The notes: generated by a model not told the origin, from the sequence alone. 37,384 bases of DNA from CAYTET01 sp964436975 (GCA_964436975.1 CAYTET010000008.1:1-37384); one strand, 5' to 3'. Shown: positions 23,172-32,073, counted from the stretch's first letter. A program made the numbers and translations.

Positions 23172-24312
23172 TAAAAAAGAAAAAAAGCCGAGCGGGCTGA
23201 GAAATTTCCTTAATTCAATCAGTGTGCAGACCCGTTATTCCGTACTGCGGATGACGGTCGCCATCCTGATCGGTCTGCTTCTGGCTACAGTATTGATTGT
23301 CACTACCGCTAAGGATCCGGGCAAGGCCCTGTATTACTTCTTCTTAGCTCCGACTACGTCAATTACTTATTTCTCTTACTGGATCAATGAGGCAGAGATT
23401 CTGGCTATCATGGGCGTGGCGGTCTGCATAATGTTTTCCGCCAACCAGTTCAACCTGGGTCTGGAAGGCTCGTTCTATCTGGGCGGACTTGTTTCCTGTC
23501 TGTCCGGACTGTATCTGGTGCCTAATCTGACATTCTTCAGCCCGTTTATCTCCATTCTGCTGGCCGGTTTGGTCGGGGCCATTATCACTTTGATTCCGGC
23601 CCTGCTGAGCCATAAGTGGAAAGCTTCCGTCATGGTTTCGTCACTGATGATGAACTATCTGTGTCTGTACTTCGGAATGTTTCTGCTGTTCCAGTATTTT
23701 AAGGATCCGGCGACATCCAAGCACACCTACCAGCTGACGGATACCGCCCAGCTGACCCACTTTGTTTCGGATACCAAGATCAATACCGGCATCTTCATTG
23801 CGGCCATTATCGTTGTTGCCGGCTGGGCTTTCCTTTATCATACCAAGCTCGGCCACAAGCTGCGCACGGCCGGCCAGAATGCCATCTTTGCCAAATATGC
23901 CGGGCTGAATGTGGCAGCCATTGCCATCATTGCCCAGGTTGTCGGCGGCTTCATTGGCGGCGTTGGCGGAGGCGTCTATATGCTGTCCCAGTTTGAACGC
24001 TTCAACTGGACCGAACTGAAAGGCTACGGCTGGGATGGTGTCACCATCGCTATCTTTGCTCACAACAATCCCAAGTATGTTCCTATCGCCGCGCTGTTTA
24101 TCGGCTACTTAAGAGCCGGTGCCACGGTTATGTCCTATAAGGCCGGCGTTCAGACGGAATTAACGTCGGTGGTTGAAGGCATCATCATATTATTCCTGCT
24201 GGCAGAAAGATTCTTGGCCGGCACTTACCGCAAGATGATCTTTGCGGAGGCTGACCGCAAGCGCAAAGACGCTATGCTGCAGCAGATGGCCCAGGCAAAG
24301 GAGGTCGAATAA
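23164..24312 (+). CDS. Nucleoside-type ABC importer permease, first subunit
   Basis: 382 residues. The ATG at 23164 lies eight bases after GGAGG and overlaps the ATPase stop by eight bases; a GTG nine bases upstream is within the binding site. It has a cytoplasmic basic N-terminus (KKEKKPSG), about eight to ten hydrophobic helices, and the cytoplasmic-loop motif GHKLRTAGQNAIFAKYAGLNV, where the branched-chain/ribose/nucleoside permease family contacts its ATPase. It corresponds to YufP/NupB-like proteins and pairs with the following permease. Confidence 0.92.
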   Translation: MPNKKEKKPSGLRNFLNSISVQTRYSVLRMTVAILIGLLLATVLIVTTAKDPGKALYYFFLAPTTSITYFSYWINEAEILAIMGVAVCIMFSANQFNLGLEGSFYLGGLVSCLSGLYLVPNLTFFSPFISILLAGLVGAIITLIPALLSHKWKASVMVSSLMMNYLCLYFGMFLLFQYFKDPATSKHTYQLTDTAQLTHFVSDTKINTGIFIAAIIVVAGWAFLYHTKLGHKLRTAGQNAIFAKYAGLNVAAIAIIAQVVGGFIGGVGGGVYMLSQFERFNWTELKGYGWDGVTIAIFAHNNPKYVPIAALFIGYLRAGATVMSYKAGVQTELTSVVEGIIILFLLAERFLAGTYRKMIFAEADRKRKDAMLQQMAQAKEVE

Positions 24313-24315
24313 GTT

Positions 24316-25320
24316 ATGTCAACCCTTGATACTTTGCTGAGTATATTTACCAACGTTACGTTCTATTATGCGATTTTCCGGGTTACCGCCCCGATTCTGT
24401 ATGCCACTATCGGCTGTGCCGTCGCTGAAAAAGCCAAGTGCACCAATATGGGCATGGAAGGCATCATGCTTATCTCCGCCTGGACCGCCGTTATGGTTTC
24501 GGCTAAGATTGGCATTCCTTTATGCGGCAATTTCTGGGGACCGTTTATCGGTCTGCTGGGAGCTGTCATTGCCGGAACCGTCATGGGTCTGGTGGTTGCT
24601 TTCTTCGCTTTGAAACTTAAAGTCGATATCATTCTGGTCGGCATTGCCACCAATCTGATCGGCACCGGCGCCACGGCGTTCTTCATGTATGTCATTACCG
24701 GCGACCGGGCCACGACTACTTCCCTGCAGTCAGGTACGCTGCCGGCGCTGTCTATTCCGCTGCTCAAGGATATCCCGGTTATCGGCGAGATCCTGTCTAA
24801 CCAGAATATTCTGACCTACTTCTCCTGGATTGTGGTCTTTATCATCGCCTTTATGATGTACAAGACCAAGCTGGGTCTGCGGATTAGAGCCGTCGGGGAA
24901 AACCCGGATGCGGCTTCTTCGGTCGGCATTTCGGTAAACAAGATCAAAACAACGGCCCTGGGCATCTCCGGATGCATCGGCGGCTTTGGCGGAGCTTTCA
25001 TGAGTCTGGTTTATCTGTCTTATTTCTCATCCAGCATTACTGCTGGCCGCGGCTTCATTGCTCTGGCGGCCTGCGCCATGGGCAATGCAGAGCCGATAAG
25101 CTGTGCTCTGACCGCCCTGCTGTTTGGCTTCTTCTATGATCTGGCCAACTATGCTTCTTCAACGCAGATTCCTTCCCAGCTGGTAGCGGCGATTCCTTAT
25201 CTGGCCACTATCATCGGCCTGGTCATCTACTCTATCCGCCGGACGGCCCGTGAAAAACGGCTGCTGATGGGCGAGCAGAAGGAAATCGAAGTTAAAGACG
25301 AACCGACCAGCCAAGGTTAA
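24316..25320 (+). CDS. Nucleoside-type ABC importer permease, second subunit
   Basis: 334 residues starting three bases after the first permease. Eight or more hydrophobic helices, with the early GCAVAEKAKCTNMGMEGIMLISAW segment (the NxGxEGxML signature of YufQ/NupC-like permeases) and the coupling loop LGLRIRAVGENPDAASSVGI near residues 190-215. Forms the membrane channel with the preceding protein for uptake of nucleosides or related ribosides. The gene is closed by a terminator but the downstream hydrolase genes start directly after it. Confidence 0.93.
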   Translation: MSTLDTLLSIFTNVTFYYAIFRVTAPILYATIGCAVAEKAKCTNMGMEGIMLISAWTAVMVSAKIGIPLCGNFWGPFIGLLGAVIAGTVMGLVVAFFALKLKVDIILVGIATNLIGTGATAFFMYVITGDRATTTSLQSGTLPALSIPLLKDIPVIGEILSNQNILTYFSWIVVFIIAFMMYKTKLGLRIRAVGENPDAASSVGISVNKIKTTALGISGCIGGFGGAFMSLVYLSYFSSSITAGRGFIALAACAMGNAEPISCALTALLFGFFYDLANYASSTQIPSQLVAAIPYLATIIGLVIYSIRRTAREKRLLMGEQKEIEVKDEPTSQG

Positions 25321-25330
25321 CTGATTAAAC

Positions 25331-25360
25331 AAAACTGAAGCTATGCGGCTTCAGTTTTTT
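25331..25360 (+). terminator. Rho-independent terminator after the permease genes
   Basis: ACTGAAGC (25334-25341) pairs with GCTTCAGT (25348-25355), with AAA before and six T at the end. The T-run leads straight into the AAAGGAGG site of the next gene, so some read-through is likely. Confidence 0.85.
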
Positions 25361-25374
25361 AAAGGAGGATCGCA

Positions 25375-26325
25375 ATGATTCACAGAATACCTGTCATCTT
25401 GGACGGTGATCCCGGCCATGATGATGCCATTGCCTGGGTTTTAGCCTGTCAGGCCCCCCAGCTGGATATCAAAGCTGTCATCGCTGTCAGCGGCAATGTC
25501 GGCCTGGACAAGACGCTTTATAATTCGCAGCGGATTCTGACGCTGTTAAACCGGACCGATATTCCGGTGGGAAAGGGAGCCGGCTGTGCCTTAGACGGCT
25601 CAATCGTTACCGCTCCCAATATTCACGGCGTATCCGGCCTGGACGGACCGGCCATGCCTGAACCGGGCCAGCCGGCGGCTCCGGCGGCCGGCATCGAACT
25701 GATGGCCGAAGTGCTGCAGCAGTCCGCTGAGCCGGTGACCATAGTTGCCACCGGACCGCTGACGGATGTGGCCATTCTGCTGATGAGCTATCCGCAGCTG
25801 AAAAACAAGATTGCCAAAATTTCACTGATGGGCGGCGGGATTCAGACCGGCAACTGGACGCCGGCCGCGGAGTTTAACATCCTGATTGATCCGCAGGCCG
25901 CTTATGCCGTCTTTCATTCCGGCATTCCTATTGTCATGATGCCGCTGGATACCACTGAAAAAGCCTATGTTACCCCGGATGATTTTAACCGGATCAACCA
26001 GCTGTCCAATCCGGTTAGCACCATTGTCTATGAATGGCTGAAGTTTTTCTACAAATTCCATCAGACGCTGGGCTACCCCGGCGCCCCGCTGCACGACCCC
26101 TGTGCGGTGGGCTATCTGTTGAAGCCGGAGCTGTTTGTTACTAAAGAGATGTATGTCGATATTGAGCGGGGCGGCAAGTACTGCCGCGGCAAGACCGTCG
26201 GCGATTACTACAACAAATCCCACCAGCCGCCTAATGCGGTCGTGTCTTTGAATCTCAACCGGGCCGGATTTGTGGATATGATTGTGGAAGCCTGTGCAAG
26301 CTATGGAGGAGGCAGTCATGACTGA
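25375..26325 (+). CDS. Inosine/uridine-preferring nucleoside hydrolase, copy 1
   Basis: 316 residues. The N-terminal calcium-binding cluster is DGDPGHDD (Asp10, Asp12, Asp16, Asp17; usual form DxDPGxDD), followed by the substrate loop NIHGVSGLDG, the core IVATGPLTDVA, the EFNILIDPQAA segment with the ribose-binding Glu/Asn and Asp, and the late LHDPCAV with His240-Asp241. These enzymes hydrolyse the N-glycosidic bond of ribonucleosides to base and ribose. It follows the importer after a leaky terminator, with AAAGGAGG as start site, and overlaps the second hydrolase by eight bases. Base preference cannot be told from sequence. Confidence 0.94.
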   Translation: MIHRIPVILDGDPGHDDAIAWVLACQAPQLDIKAVIAVSGNVGLDKTLYNSQRILTLLNRTDIPVGKGAGCALDGSIVTAPNIHGVSGLDGPAMPEPGQPAAPAAGIELMAEVLQQSAEPVTIVATGPLTDVAILLMSYPQLKNKIAKISLMGGGIQTGNWTPAAEFNILIDPQAAYAVFHSGIPIVMMPLDTTEKAYVTPDDFNRINQLSNPVSTIVYEWLKFFYKFHQTLGYPGAPLHDPCAVGYLLKPELFVTKEMYVDIERGGKYCRGKTVGDYYNKSHQPPNAVVSLNLNRAGFVDMIVEACASYGGGSHD

Positions 26326-27253
26326 AAAACAAAAAGCAATAATTGACTGCGATCCGGGCGTTGATGATATCTTTGCCCTGACCATTGCCCGCCAGATGCC
26401 GGAGCTGGATATTCTGGCCATTACGGCGGTAGCCGGCAATGTGGAGCTGAAGTATACCGGGCCCAATGCCCTTAAGACAGCTGCTTTCATCGGGCTGGAT
26501 GTGCCGGTGGCCCTGGGGGCCGCCCAGCCCCTCAACCAGCCGCTGCATACGGCGGCCGAGGTCCACGGCGTCAATGGCATGCTGGGTCTGGATCTGCCGG
26601 ATTCCGGCAAGTCATATGATCCCCGGCCGGCCTGGGAGCTGATCTACCAGCTGGCCCGCCAGAATCCCGGCCAGATTACCCTGATTGCAACCGGACCGTT
26701 TACCAATGTAGCGACGGCCTGCCTGCTTCATCCGGATATTAAGGACTATCTGAAGCGGATTGTGGTAATGGGCGGAGCCTTCTTTGCCGGCAATACCACG
26801 CCGGCTACCGAATTCAATGTCTTTGTGGATCCGGAAGCCTGTGAGATAATGCTGCACAGCGGCATACCGGTTTACATGTGCCCGCTGGATGTTACCCATA
26901 AAGCCTACATCACTCCGCAGGAAGCGGAGCAGATCGGCCGGCTGAACAATCCGCAGGCCGAATTAATCTACAAGATGTCGCTGCGGTCCAATGCCCTGTC
27001 GGTATATTCAGAAAACCGCGGCATTCCGCAGCATGATCCCTGTGCGGTGATGTTTGCCGTCCATCCGGAAATGTTTGTCTACCAGCAGTGCTCTATTGTC
27101 TGTGAGACCGAAGGGCTGATCTGCCGGGGCGCTACGGTTACCGATGAATTCTCCGATAAGCAGATGGGTTTGAATAACGGCTATCTGGTCTATGACATTG
27201 ACCGGCCGGCGTTTGTGGCTAAAATCATGGAACTGCTGGCCTGTTATAATTAG
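26318..27253 (+). CDS. Inosine/uridine-preferring nucleoside hydrolase, copy 2
   Basis: 311 residues from the ATG behind GGAGGAGG, overlapping the stop of copy 1 (ATGACTGA). Motifs: DCDPGVDD (Asp10, Asp12, Asp16, Asp17), EVHGVNGMLG, IATGPFTNVA, EFNVFVDPEAC and PQHDPCAV (His239-Asp240), all complete. By eye it is a clear but distant paralog of copy 1, so the two probably cover different nucleosides or a riboside other than nucleosides. It ends the salvage block and is followed by an 11-bp inverted repeat. Confidence 0.94.
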   Translation: MTEKQKAIIDCDPGVDDIFALTIARQMPELDILAITAVAGNVELKYTGPNALKTAAFIGLDVPVALGAAQPLNQPLHTAAEVHGVNGMLGLDLPDSGKSYDPRPAWELIYQLARQNPGQITLIATGPFTNVATACLLHPDIKDYLKRIVVMGGAFFAGNTTPATEFNVFVDPEACEIMLHSGIPVYMCPLDVTHKAYITPQEAEQIGRLNNPQAELIYKMSLRSNALSVYSENRGIPQHDPCAVMFAVHPEMFVYQQCSIVCETEGLICRGATVTDEFSDKQMGLNNGYLVYDIDRPAFVAKIMELLACYN

Positions 27254-27301
27254 GCGGCCGGCTGCCGCTATCAAACAGCGAAGGTACAATTGAACAAGAA
27301 A

Positions 27302-27346
27302 AAAGCAGCATCGCTGAAAGAAAAATAATGATGCTGCTTTGTTTAT
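27302..27346 (+). terminator. Terminator after nucleoside hydrolase 2
   Basis: AAAGCAGCATC (27302-27312) pairs perfectly with GATGCTGCTTT (27330-27340), 17-base loop, followed by GTTTATT. It overlaps the leader of the methyltransferase gene. Confidence 0.7.
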
Positions 27347-27372
27347 TGCCGGACAGAAGGAAGAGGAAACCT

Positions 27373-28123
27373 ATGAAGCGGGACGAATCAACAAGAGCAT
27401 GGAATGAAATGGGTGAGGAATGGATCAGGCTGGCTTTACAGGATGAAAGCCGGCTGCAGTTTATCATGCCTTACATGCTGCAGCTGATGGGAAAGGTAAA
27501 TGACAGGACGATTCTGGATCTGGGCTGCGGTGAAGGCGGCTACGCCATTGAACTGGCTAAAAGAGGGGCCGTCGTAACAGGAGCTGACGGCAGCACCGCC
27601 GCTATTGCCTATGCCCAAAAGACGGCCTTACAGCAGCAGCTGCCGGTAACCTTTATGCTGGCCAACAGCTGTGACTTAGCTTCTGTTGGCGCGGAAAGTT
27701 TTGATATCGTGCTCTGTTCCATGATGCTGATGGACTGTTCGGATCTGGCGGGCACGGTAAAAGAAGCGGCCCGCGTTTTGAAACCGGGCGGCCGGATGTA
27801 TGCCAGTGTGCTCCATCCCTGTTTTGACGGCAACCATCAGATCGGCATCGGCCGGCAGGGTGAAGGCATCGACCGGCAGGTCGTGGTCAAAAAATTACTT
27901 TGAGCCGGCCCAGTGGCCGGCCCCGCTTTATGGCGGCGAAACGCCGGTCTTATGGCATCACCGCACCCTGCAGGATTATGTCAAAGCTTTTGTTAAGGCC
28001 AATCTTATAATCGAAGACCTTAATGAGCCCCAGCCGACGGATGAGCAGGCCGGTTTGTCTGTCCAGATGGCCTGGCTACAGAAAATACCGCTGTATCTGT
28101 ACTGGACAGTGCGAAAGCTGTAA
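27373..28123 (+). pseudogene. SAM-dependent class I methyltransferase, frameshifted at an A-run
   Basis: The start is the ATG after GAAGAGGAAACC. The first frame (to 27903) has motif I ILDLGCGEGGYAIELAKRGA, GADGS after strand 2, FDIVLCSMMLMD and RVLKPGGRMYASVLHPCF, so a small-molecule methyltransferase of the Methyltransf_11 type. At the six-A run 27889-27894 the frame ends in KKLL; reading five A instead gives VKNYFEPAQWPAPLYGGETPVLWHHRTLQDYV, normal family sequence (a tail common in ubiquinone/menaquinone-like methyltransferases), through to the stop at 28121. The full protein would be about 250 residues. A homopolymer miscount is the simplest explanation; true decay or phase variation is possible. 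The SAM-binding half is intact. Confidence 0.85.
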
Positions 28124-28126
28124 AAA

Positions 28127-28145
28127 AAGAGTCATGATGACTCTT
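28127..28145 (-). terminator. Terminator of the flavin reductase gene (minus strand)
   Basis: AAGAGTCA (28127-28134) and TGACTCTT (28138-28145) form an 8-bp stem with a 3-base loop; on the minus strand the stem is followed by a T-run (complement of the A-run 28122-28128). It also lies directly after the plus-strand methyltransferase stop. Confidence 0.8.
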
Positions 28146-28179
28146 GGTAAAACTAATAATCAAAAACAGTTAGAAAGAC

Positions 28180-28683
28180 CTACTGCAGATAGCTGGCCAT
28201 AATCTGACCGACATAGACCGTATGGAAGTTATCGGTAGCGGCATAGCGCTTCTGGTATATGACCGGATCGAGCAGTTCTTTAGTTGTCTGGTAACGGGCA
28301 ATGACATGGCATTCATAGACCATGCCCTGACAGGCCACATGCGGAGTAGCAATCGCTACGCCGGAATTCATCGGCACTATTTTATTATCGGTCTTTTTAA
28401 TAATCCGGCCGGACTGGGTGCCGACCAGTTTCAGCAGCTCTTTCTGATCATCATAGGGCACGGTGACGGTAAAAGTATCAAAGCGGTCGAAGAAATCATG
28501 GGTATAGCGGCTTTTGGCCACCAGAACGGTAAAGCAGGGCTGACTCCAGTTGATGCCGATATTGCCCCAGCCGATGGTCATGGTATTATACGCGACGGCA
28601 TCGCCGCAGGTCAGAAACAGACCGGCCGGGTAGAGCAGATGCAGATTCTTTTCAGCATTATAATCGAATGCGACATTTTCCAT
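28180..28683 (-). CDS. Flavin reductase-like (FMN-binding split-barrel) protein
   Basis: 167 residues from the ATG preceded by GGAGG (seven bases); an upstream extension to 28734 lacks a site. The segments LYPAGLFLTCGD, NTMTIGWGNIGINWSQPCFTVLVAKSRYTHDFFDRFDTFTVTVP and HVACQGMVYECHVIARYQT are those of the FMN-binding flavin reductase/DIM6-NtaB family common in anaerobes, where they reduce flavins or act as small electron carriers. The protein is cytoplasmic and binds FMN through the N-terminal barrel. It is monocistronic, convergent with the methyltransferase and divergent from the MATE gene. Confidence 0.88.
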   Translation of the reverse strand: MENVAFDYNAEKNLHLLYPAGLFLTCGDAVAYNTMTIGWGNIGINWSQPCFTVLVAKSRYTHDFFDRFDTFTVTVPYDDQKELLKLVGTQSGRIIKKTDNKIVPMNSGVAIATPHVACQGMVYECHVIARYQTTKELLDPVIYQKRYAATDNFHTVYVGQIMASYLQ

Positions 28684-28705
28684 ATAAAGGCCTCCAATTA
28701 ACATT

Positions 28706-28733
28706 ATTATAACGGAATAAAATAATCTTTCCA
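28706..28733 (-). promoter_or_regulatory. Promoter of the flavin reductase gene
   Basis: On the minus strand TGGAAA (complement of 28728-28733), 16 bases, then TATAAT (complement of 28706-28711), 22 bases before the start codon. Confidence 0.6.
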
Positions 28734-28785
28734 CAGGCGGCCCGACTGCCGGCCGGTAATATTGCCGTAAGGGGATGATGCCCTG

Positions 28786-28814
28786 TTGCAGTAAAGCCGG
28801 TAAAGGGCTAAAAT
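28786..28814 (+). promoter_or_regulatory. Promoter of the MATE gene
   Basis: TTGCAG (28786-28791), 17-base spacer, TAAAAT (28809-28814); start codon about 30 bases downstream. Confidence 0.6.
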
Positions 28815-28843
28815 AGGCGTATTATCGGCGCAGGAAAGAGGCA

Positions 28844-30226
28844 ATGATGGCTAACAGAAAAAGGAATCCTATCGATCGTCAGATTATAAATATTCTGTTT
28901 CCCGTGATGATCGAAAACATTCTGATAACTTTAGCCGGCATGGTCTTGACCGGATACATCGGTCACTTGACGGTCAGTGACATTTCAGCCTACGGTCTGG
29001 CTAACCGCATCTACAATATATACTACTCGGTGTTCCGCGGCCTGGCTATCGGCGTCATGGTTGTTTCGGCTAAAGCTTATGGAAAAAATGACATTGCCCG
29101 CTGCCGCAAGCTGCAGGAAACAGGCTACTGCACAATTGTGCCGCTGGCCTTGATTATTAGCCTGGTAATAATACTATTCCCCAAACTGTTCATCGGTTTA
29201 ATGACGGATGATCCGGTTCTGCTGGAAACGGCCAGCCGTCTGCTGCGGCTGACGGCCTGCGGCTTTCCGTTTATCGCCACCGTAGCGCTCAACTCAGCTG
29301 CCTTTCAGGCCCGCGGCAATACCCGCACCCCGATGTTCACGGCTTTTTTCGGCAACCTGATTAATATAACAATCGGTTATGCCCTGGTTTTCGGTATCGG
29401 TTCACTATCCGGATTGGGCCTGACCGGCGCCGGCATATCCCAGATTATCACCCAGGTTTTCATGTGCTCAATGGGTCTGTATCTGATTTACGGTCGCAAC
29501 GGCCTCTACCGGTTCAACGGCGGAGCCAAAAAACTGCCCCGCATCGAACGCCAGGACGCCAAAGAGTTGTTTTCCACCGGGGTGCCGGCGGCGCTGGAGA
29601 ATTCCTTCTGGCAGGTGTCAACGGTTATTCTGAGCAGCATAATTCTGAGCTACGGCCAGAACAGCTATGCGGCCTATCAGGTCGGCCTGCAGGCGGAAGG
29701 ACTGTGCGATATTGTCGCCACCAGTTTTGTGAGCGCTTCAACGAGCATGGCTGCCATTGCCATCGGGCAGAATGACGATCATCTTTACCAGACTTATTAT
29801 CATCACCTGATTAAGCAGTGTCTGATTTTCAGTGTTATAGCGATAATGATTCTGGCTTTCGGCTCACCGGTGCTGGTCAGACTGCTGACCGACAAGACCG
29901 AATTAATCCCGATTGCCCTGAACTATCTGTATACGATCGTCTGGTGTCATCTGGCCCAGAATCTTTCTAAAGTATTCTTCGGCTACATCCGGGCCAGCCA
30001 TCATGAAAAAGCGCCGATGATCATCAACTTTGTCGGCATCTGGCTGATCAGGCTGCCGCTGGTTTATCTCTTCAGCAAAGTTCTGAAACTGGAAATCACC
30101 TGGATATGGTGGGCTTTCAATATTGACCAGTGGTGTGAGCTGATCATCAGCTTTATCTATCTGAAAAAGCACCGGGTCATGTATTATCTGTCAGACCGGG
30201 CCGCCGCTAATCAGCTGCCTCATTAA
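28844..30226 (+). CDS. MATE-family efflux transporter
   Basis: 460 residues with about twelve hydrophobic helices in two related halves. The N-terminal half has the MATE hallmarks LFPVMIENILITLAGMVLTGYIG and AYGLANRIYNIYYSVFRGLAIGVMVVSAKAYG; the second half repeats the pattern with FSTGVPAALENSFWQVSTVILSSII and AAYQVGLQAEGLCDIVATSFVSASTSMAAIAIGQN. These proteins export cationic drugs or metabolites in exchange for Na+ or H+. Two start codons are adjacent (28844 and 28847); AAAGAGG favours the second. The 3' end overlaps the convergent BglG-type regulator by 20 bases. Confidence 0.93.
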   Translation: MMANRKRNPIDRQIINILFPVMIENILITLAGMVLTGYIGHLTVSDISAYGLANRIYNIYYSVFRGLAIGVMVVSAKAYGKNDIARCRKLQETGYCTIVPLALIISLVIILFPKLFIGLMTDDPVLLETASRLLRLTACGFPFIATVALNSAAFQARGNTRTPMFTAFFGNLINITIGYALVFGIGSLSGLGLTGAGISQIITQVFMCSMGLYLIYGRNGLYRFNGGAKKLPRIERQDAKELFSTGVPAALENSFWQVSTVILSSIILSYGQNSYAAYQVGLQAEGLCDIVATSFVSASTSMAAIAIGQNDDHLYQTYYHHLIKQCLIFSVIAIMILAFGSPVLVRLLTDKTELIPIALNYLYTIVWCHLAQNLSKVFFGYIRASHHEKAPMIINFVGIWLIRLPLVYLFSKVLKLEITWIWWAFNIDQWCELIISFIYLKKHRVMYYLSDRAAANQLPH

Positions 30227-31997
30227 GCTTTTCGTTGATCAGCTGCATTGTCGGATTGGCCAGCAGACTGGCGGCAAAGCTGTAATCGGCGCAGAGAAGA
30301 TTTAACAGTTCATAATAGAAGCGGATATTGCGGCTGGTCAGCCGGCCCTGGAAAAGCAGACCGCAGCCTTTCTGGAAGGGCCCGACAGCCAGCCAGTTGC
30401 GGCTGCTGTCAGAGGCAGGAATATAAATAAAACGGATAGCGGAAGAGGCCATGACAGCCGCTGCCGTTTTTTTCAGGCGCTGGGTAATCTGGGCCTGGTC
30501 CGTTGTGGTCAGCAGATGCAGGTTGCCGGCGCACAGATTGCGCCGCTTTCTGACCAGCTGGTCGAGATTGGAAGCCTGCGCCGGGCTGACCAGCAGAGCG
30601 CTGTCCTGCAGCGGACCGCTGATGGGACTGTCGGTTATCAGCAGGTCGTAGTAAAAACCGGTATCTTTAATTGCGCTGCGGTAATCTAAAACGGCTGCGG
30701 TCTGATAATACCGGCGGCTGACATTGGCTTTGATCAGCTGTTTCAGCCGGTTGGCTCCCTCAAGTCCGTTTTGGCTGATCAGGCCGATTTTCAGCGGCGG
30801 ATAGTGTACCGGCTGCAGCAGGATCAGATAGCTGATAAAGGAAAGCAGGGGGGCCGCGGCATAGGCCGACGGCTCATAGCCAAAATAGTTACTTAACATT
30901 TCCCGGGCCTGCCGGTCAAACAGGGCCAGCAGAACATTGTCGCCGGCAGTGCTGATCTGGTCCAGGCCGTAAAAACGGGATTCCAGCCGCCGGCAGGCAT
31001 CAGCCAGCATCCAGCGGTCGGTCAGCTGGTGCAGATAGTTTTCATCGCTGCGGCTCAGGGGCAGCTGCAGCTCATCATTAAGCCAGTGATAAAAGACATC
31101 ATATAAAGACGGCCGGCCGGACTGGGCCGGGGCGGTTTTGACCAGCTGGCTGAGATCATCCGGATTGAAATCGTTGATCAGCAGCACGTAATCAAGGGCG
31201 GCTGTTTCAGCGGCCAGGCCAGCAGACGCCAGGCCAAGATGCCCGCTAATCTGGCGGGCGGCCGTTGATGAAGGGCGGTCGGGCCAGGGAGAAGCGTCCG
31301 GCTGAACCGGCGGAAAGCCAGCGCTGATTCTGGTTGCGGCTATGCTAAGATAGCTGACAACAGCTGAAGTGTTCAGGCCATCGAGCTGCTGCTGTTCGAC
31401 AACTTCATCGACCAGCCGACTGATCTGAAGGCGGCGGCGGCAATAGTTATCTTCCGGACTGACCACGGCCGGATCCAGGATGCCGTAAAGGTCACTCAGA
31501 CAGAGGCGGATCTTCAGCTGGCTGCCCTTAACCTGCAGCCCGTCCGTCGGCCGGACGGCAACGGTTAAGCCGTAGGATTCAATATAGCCGCGGGCCCATT
31601 TGAGCGGGTCGCGGATGTTGGATTTTGAATAGCCGACCTGCTGGGCCAACGAGTCAACGGTCAGCGGTCCGGCGGCCATCAGCAGCAGGCGGGCCAGACT
31701 GGCTTTCAGCCATAAGTCGGTCTCGCTGTTTATCAGCGGCGTCAGCCGCTGGCAGAAAGCAAACAGATCAGGACAGCGGCGGTTATAGAGTGCTGAAGCG
31801 GTAATACGGCAGTTTATGAAGGTCTTGAAGTCAAAGGCCAGACCAAATTCACTCTGCAGGTTTTGGAGGGCCCTTTCGGTCTGGCGGCCTTGGTATTCAC
31901 TCAGGCCAAACCGGCTTAAAAACCCTTTCCGGGACATTCCCGGATGCTGCAGCAGATAGCCCAATTGGTAATAGTGAAGCAGGTCGGGATGGCGCAT
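30207..31997 (-). CDS. BglG/PRD-type transcriptional regulator lacking phosphorylation residues
   Basis: 596 residues; start behind AAGGAGG. An N-terminal helical region is followed by the helix-turn-helix LTVDSLAQQVGYSKSNIRDPLKWARGYIESYGL (112-144) with the wing GLQVKGSQLKIR, typical of the BglG/MtlR/ManR regulators. A PRD-like region starts near 190; in PRD1 the His of DHIsfaikRI is Tyr (SYLSIAATRI, Tyr216). A PTS IIB-like domain begins at 401 (PLKIGLISQNGLEGANRL), where the phosphorylatable Cys is Ser. A C-terminal helical part follows. So the domain layout is that of PTS-controlled activators but the phosphate acceptors I can align are gone, as in Mga-like regulators. No PTS genes are near; target may be the adjacent MATE gene or the divergent marR operon. 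Confidence 0.75.
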   Translation of the reverse strand: MRHPDLLHYYQLGYLLQHPGMSRKGFLSRFGLSEYQGRQTERALQNLQSEFGLAFDFKTFINCRITASALYNRRCPDLFAFCQRLTPLINSETDLWLKASLARLLLMAAGPLTVDSLAQQVGYSKSNIRDPLKWARGYIESYGLTVAVRPTDGLQVKGSQLKIRLCLSDLYGILDPAVVSPEDNYCRRRLQISRLVDEVVEQQQLDGLNTSAVVSYLSIAATRISAGFPPVQPDASPWPDRPSSTAARQISGHLGLASAGLAAETAALDYVLLINDFNPDDLSQLVKTAPAQSGRPSLYDVFYHWLNDELQLPLSRSDENYLHQLTDRWMLADACRRLESRFYGLDQISTAGDNVLLALFDRQAREMLSNYFGYEPSAYAAAPLLSFISYLILLQPVHYPPLKIGLISQNGLEGANRLKQLIKANVSRRYYQTAAVLDYRSAIKDTGFYYDLLITDSPISGPLQDSALLVSPAQASNLDQLVRKRRNLCAGNLHLLTTTDQAQITQRLKKTAAAVMASSAIRFIYIPASDSSRNWLAVGPFQKGCGLLFQGRLTSRNIRFYYELLNLLCADYSFAASLLANPTMQLINEKLNEAAD

Positions 31998-32017
31998 AAA
32001 GACCTCCTTGTCCCTTA

Positions 32018-32023
32018 ATTATA
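32018..32023 (-). promoter_or_regulatory. Possible -10 element of the BglG-type regulator gene
   Basis: The complement of 32018-32023 reads TATAAT, 21 bases upstream of the start codon on the minus strand. No convincing -35 is visible at 16-18 bases, where the sequence is TTTATT. The nearby TACAAATTGTA (32022-32032) is almost symmetric and could be an operator. Confidence 0.45.
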
Positions 32024-32073
32024 CAAATTGTACCGGCCGGAATAAACAAAAGCCTTTCAAAAGCAATAATATG

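Noticed and set aside
27880..27910. Programmed ribosomal frameshift at the A-run of the methyltransferase
   Set aside because: No stem-loop or Shine-Dalgarno-like stimulator is evident around the run, and this family is not known for frameshifting; a base-count error or decay is simpler.
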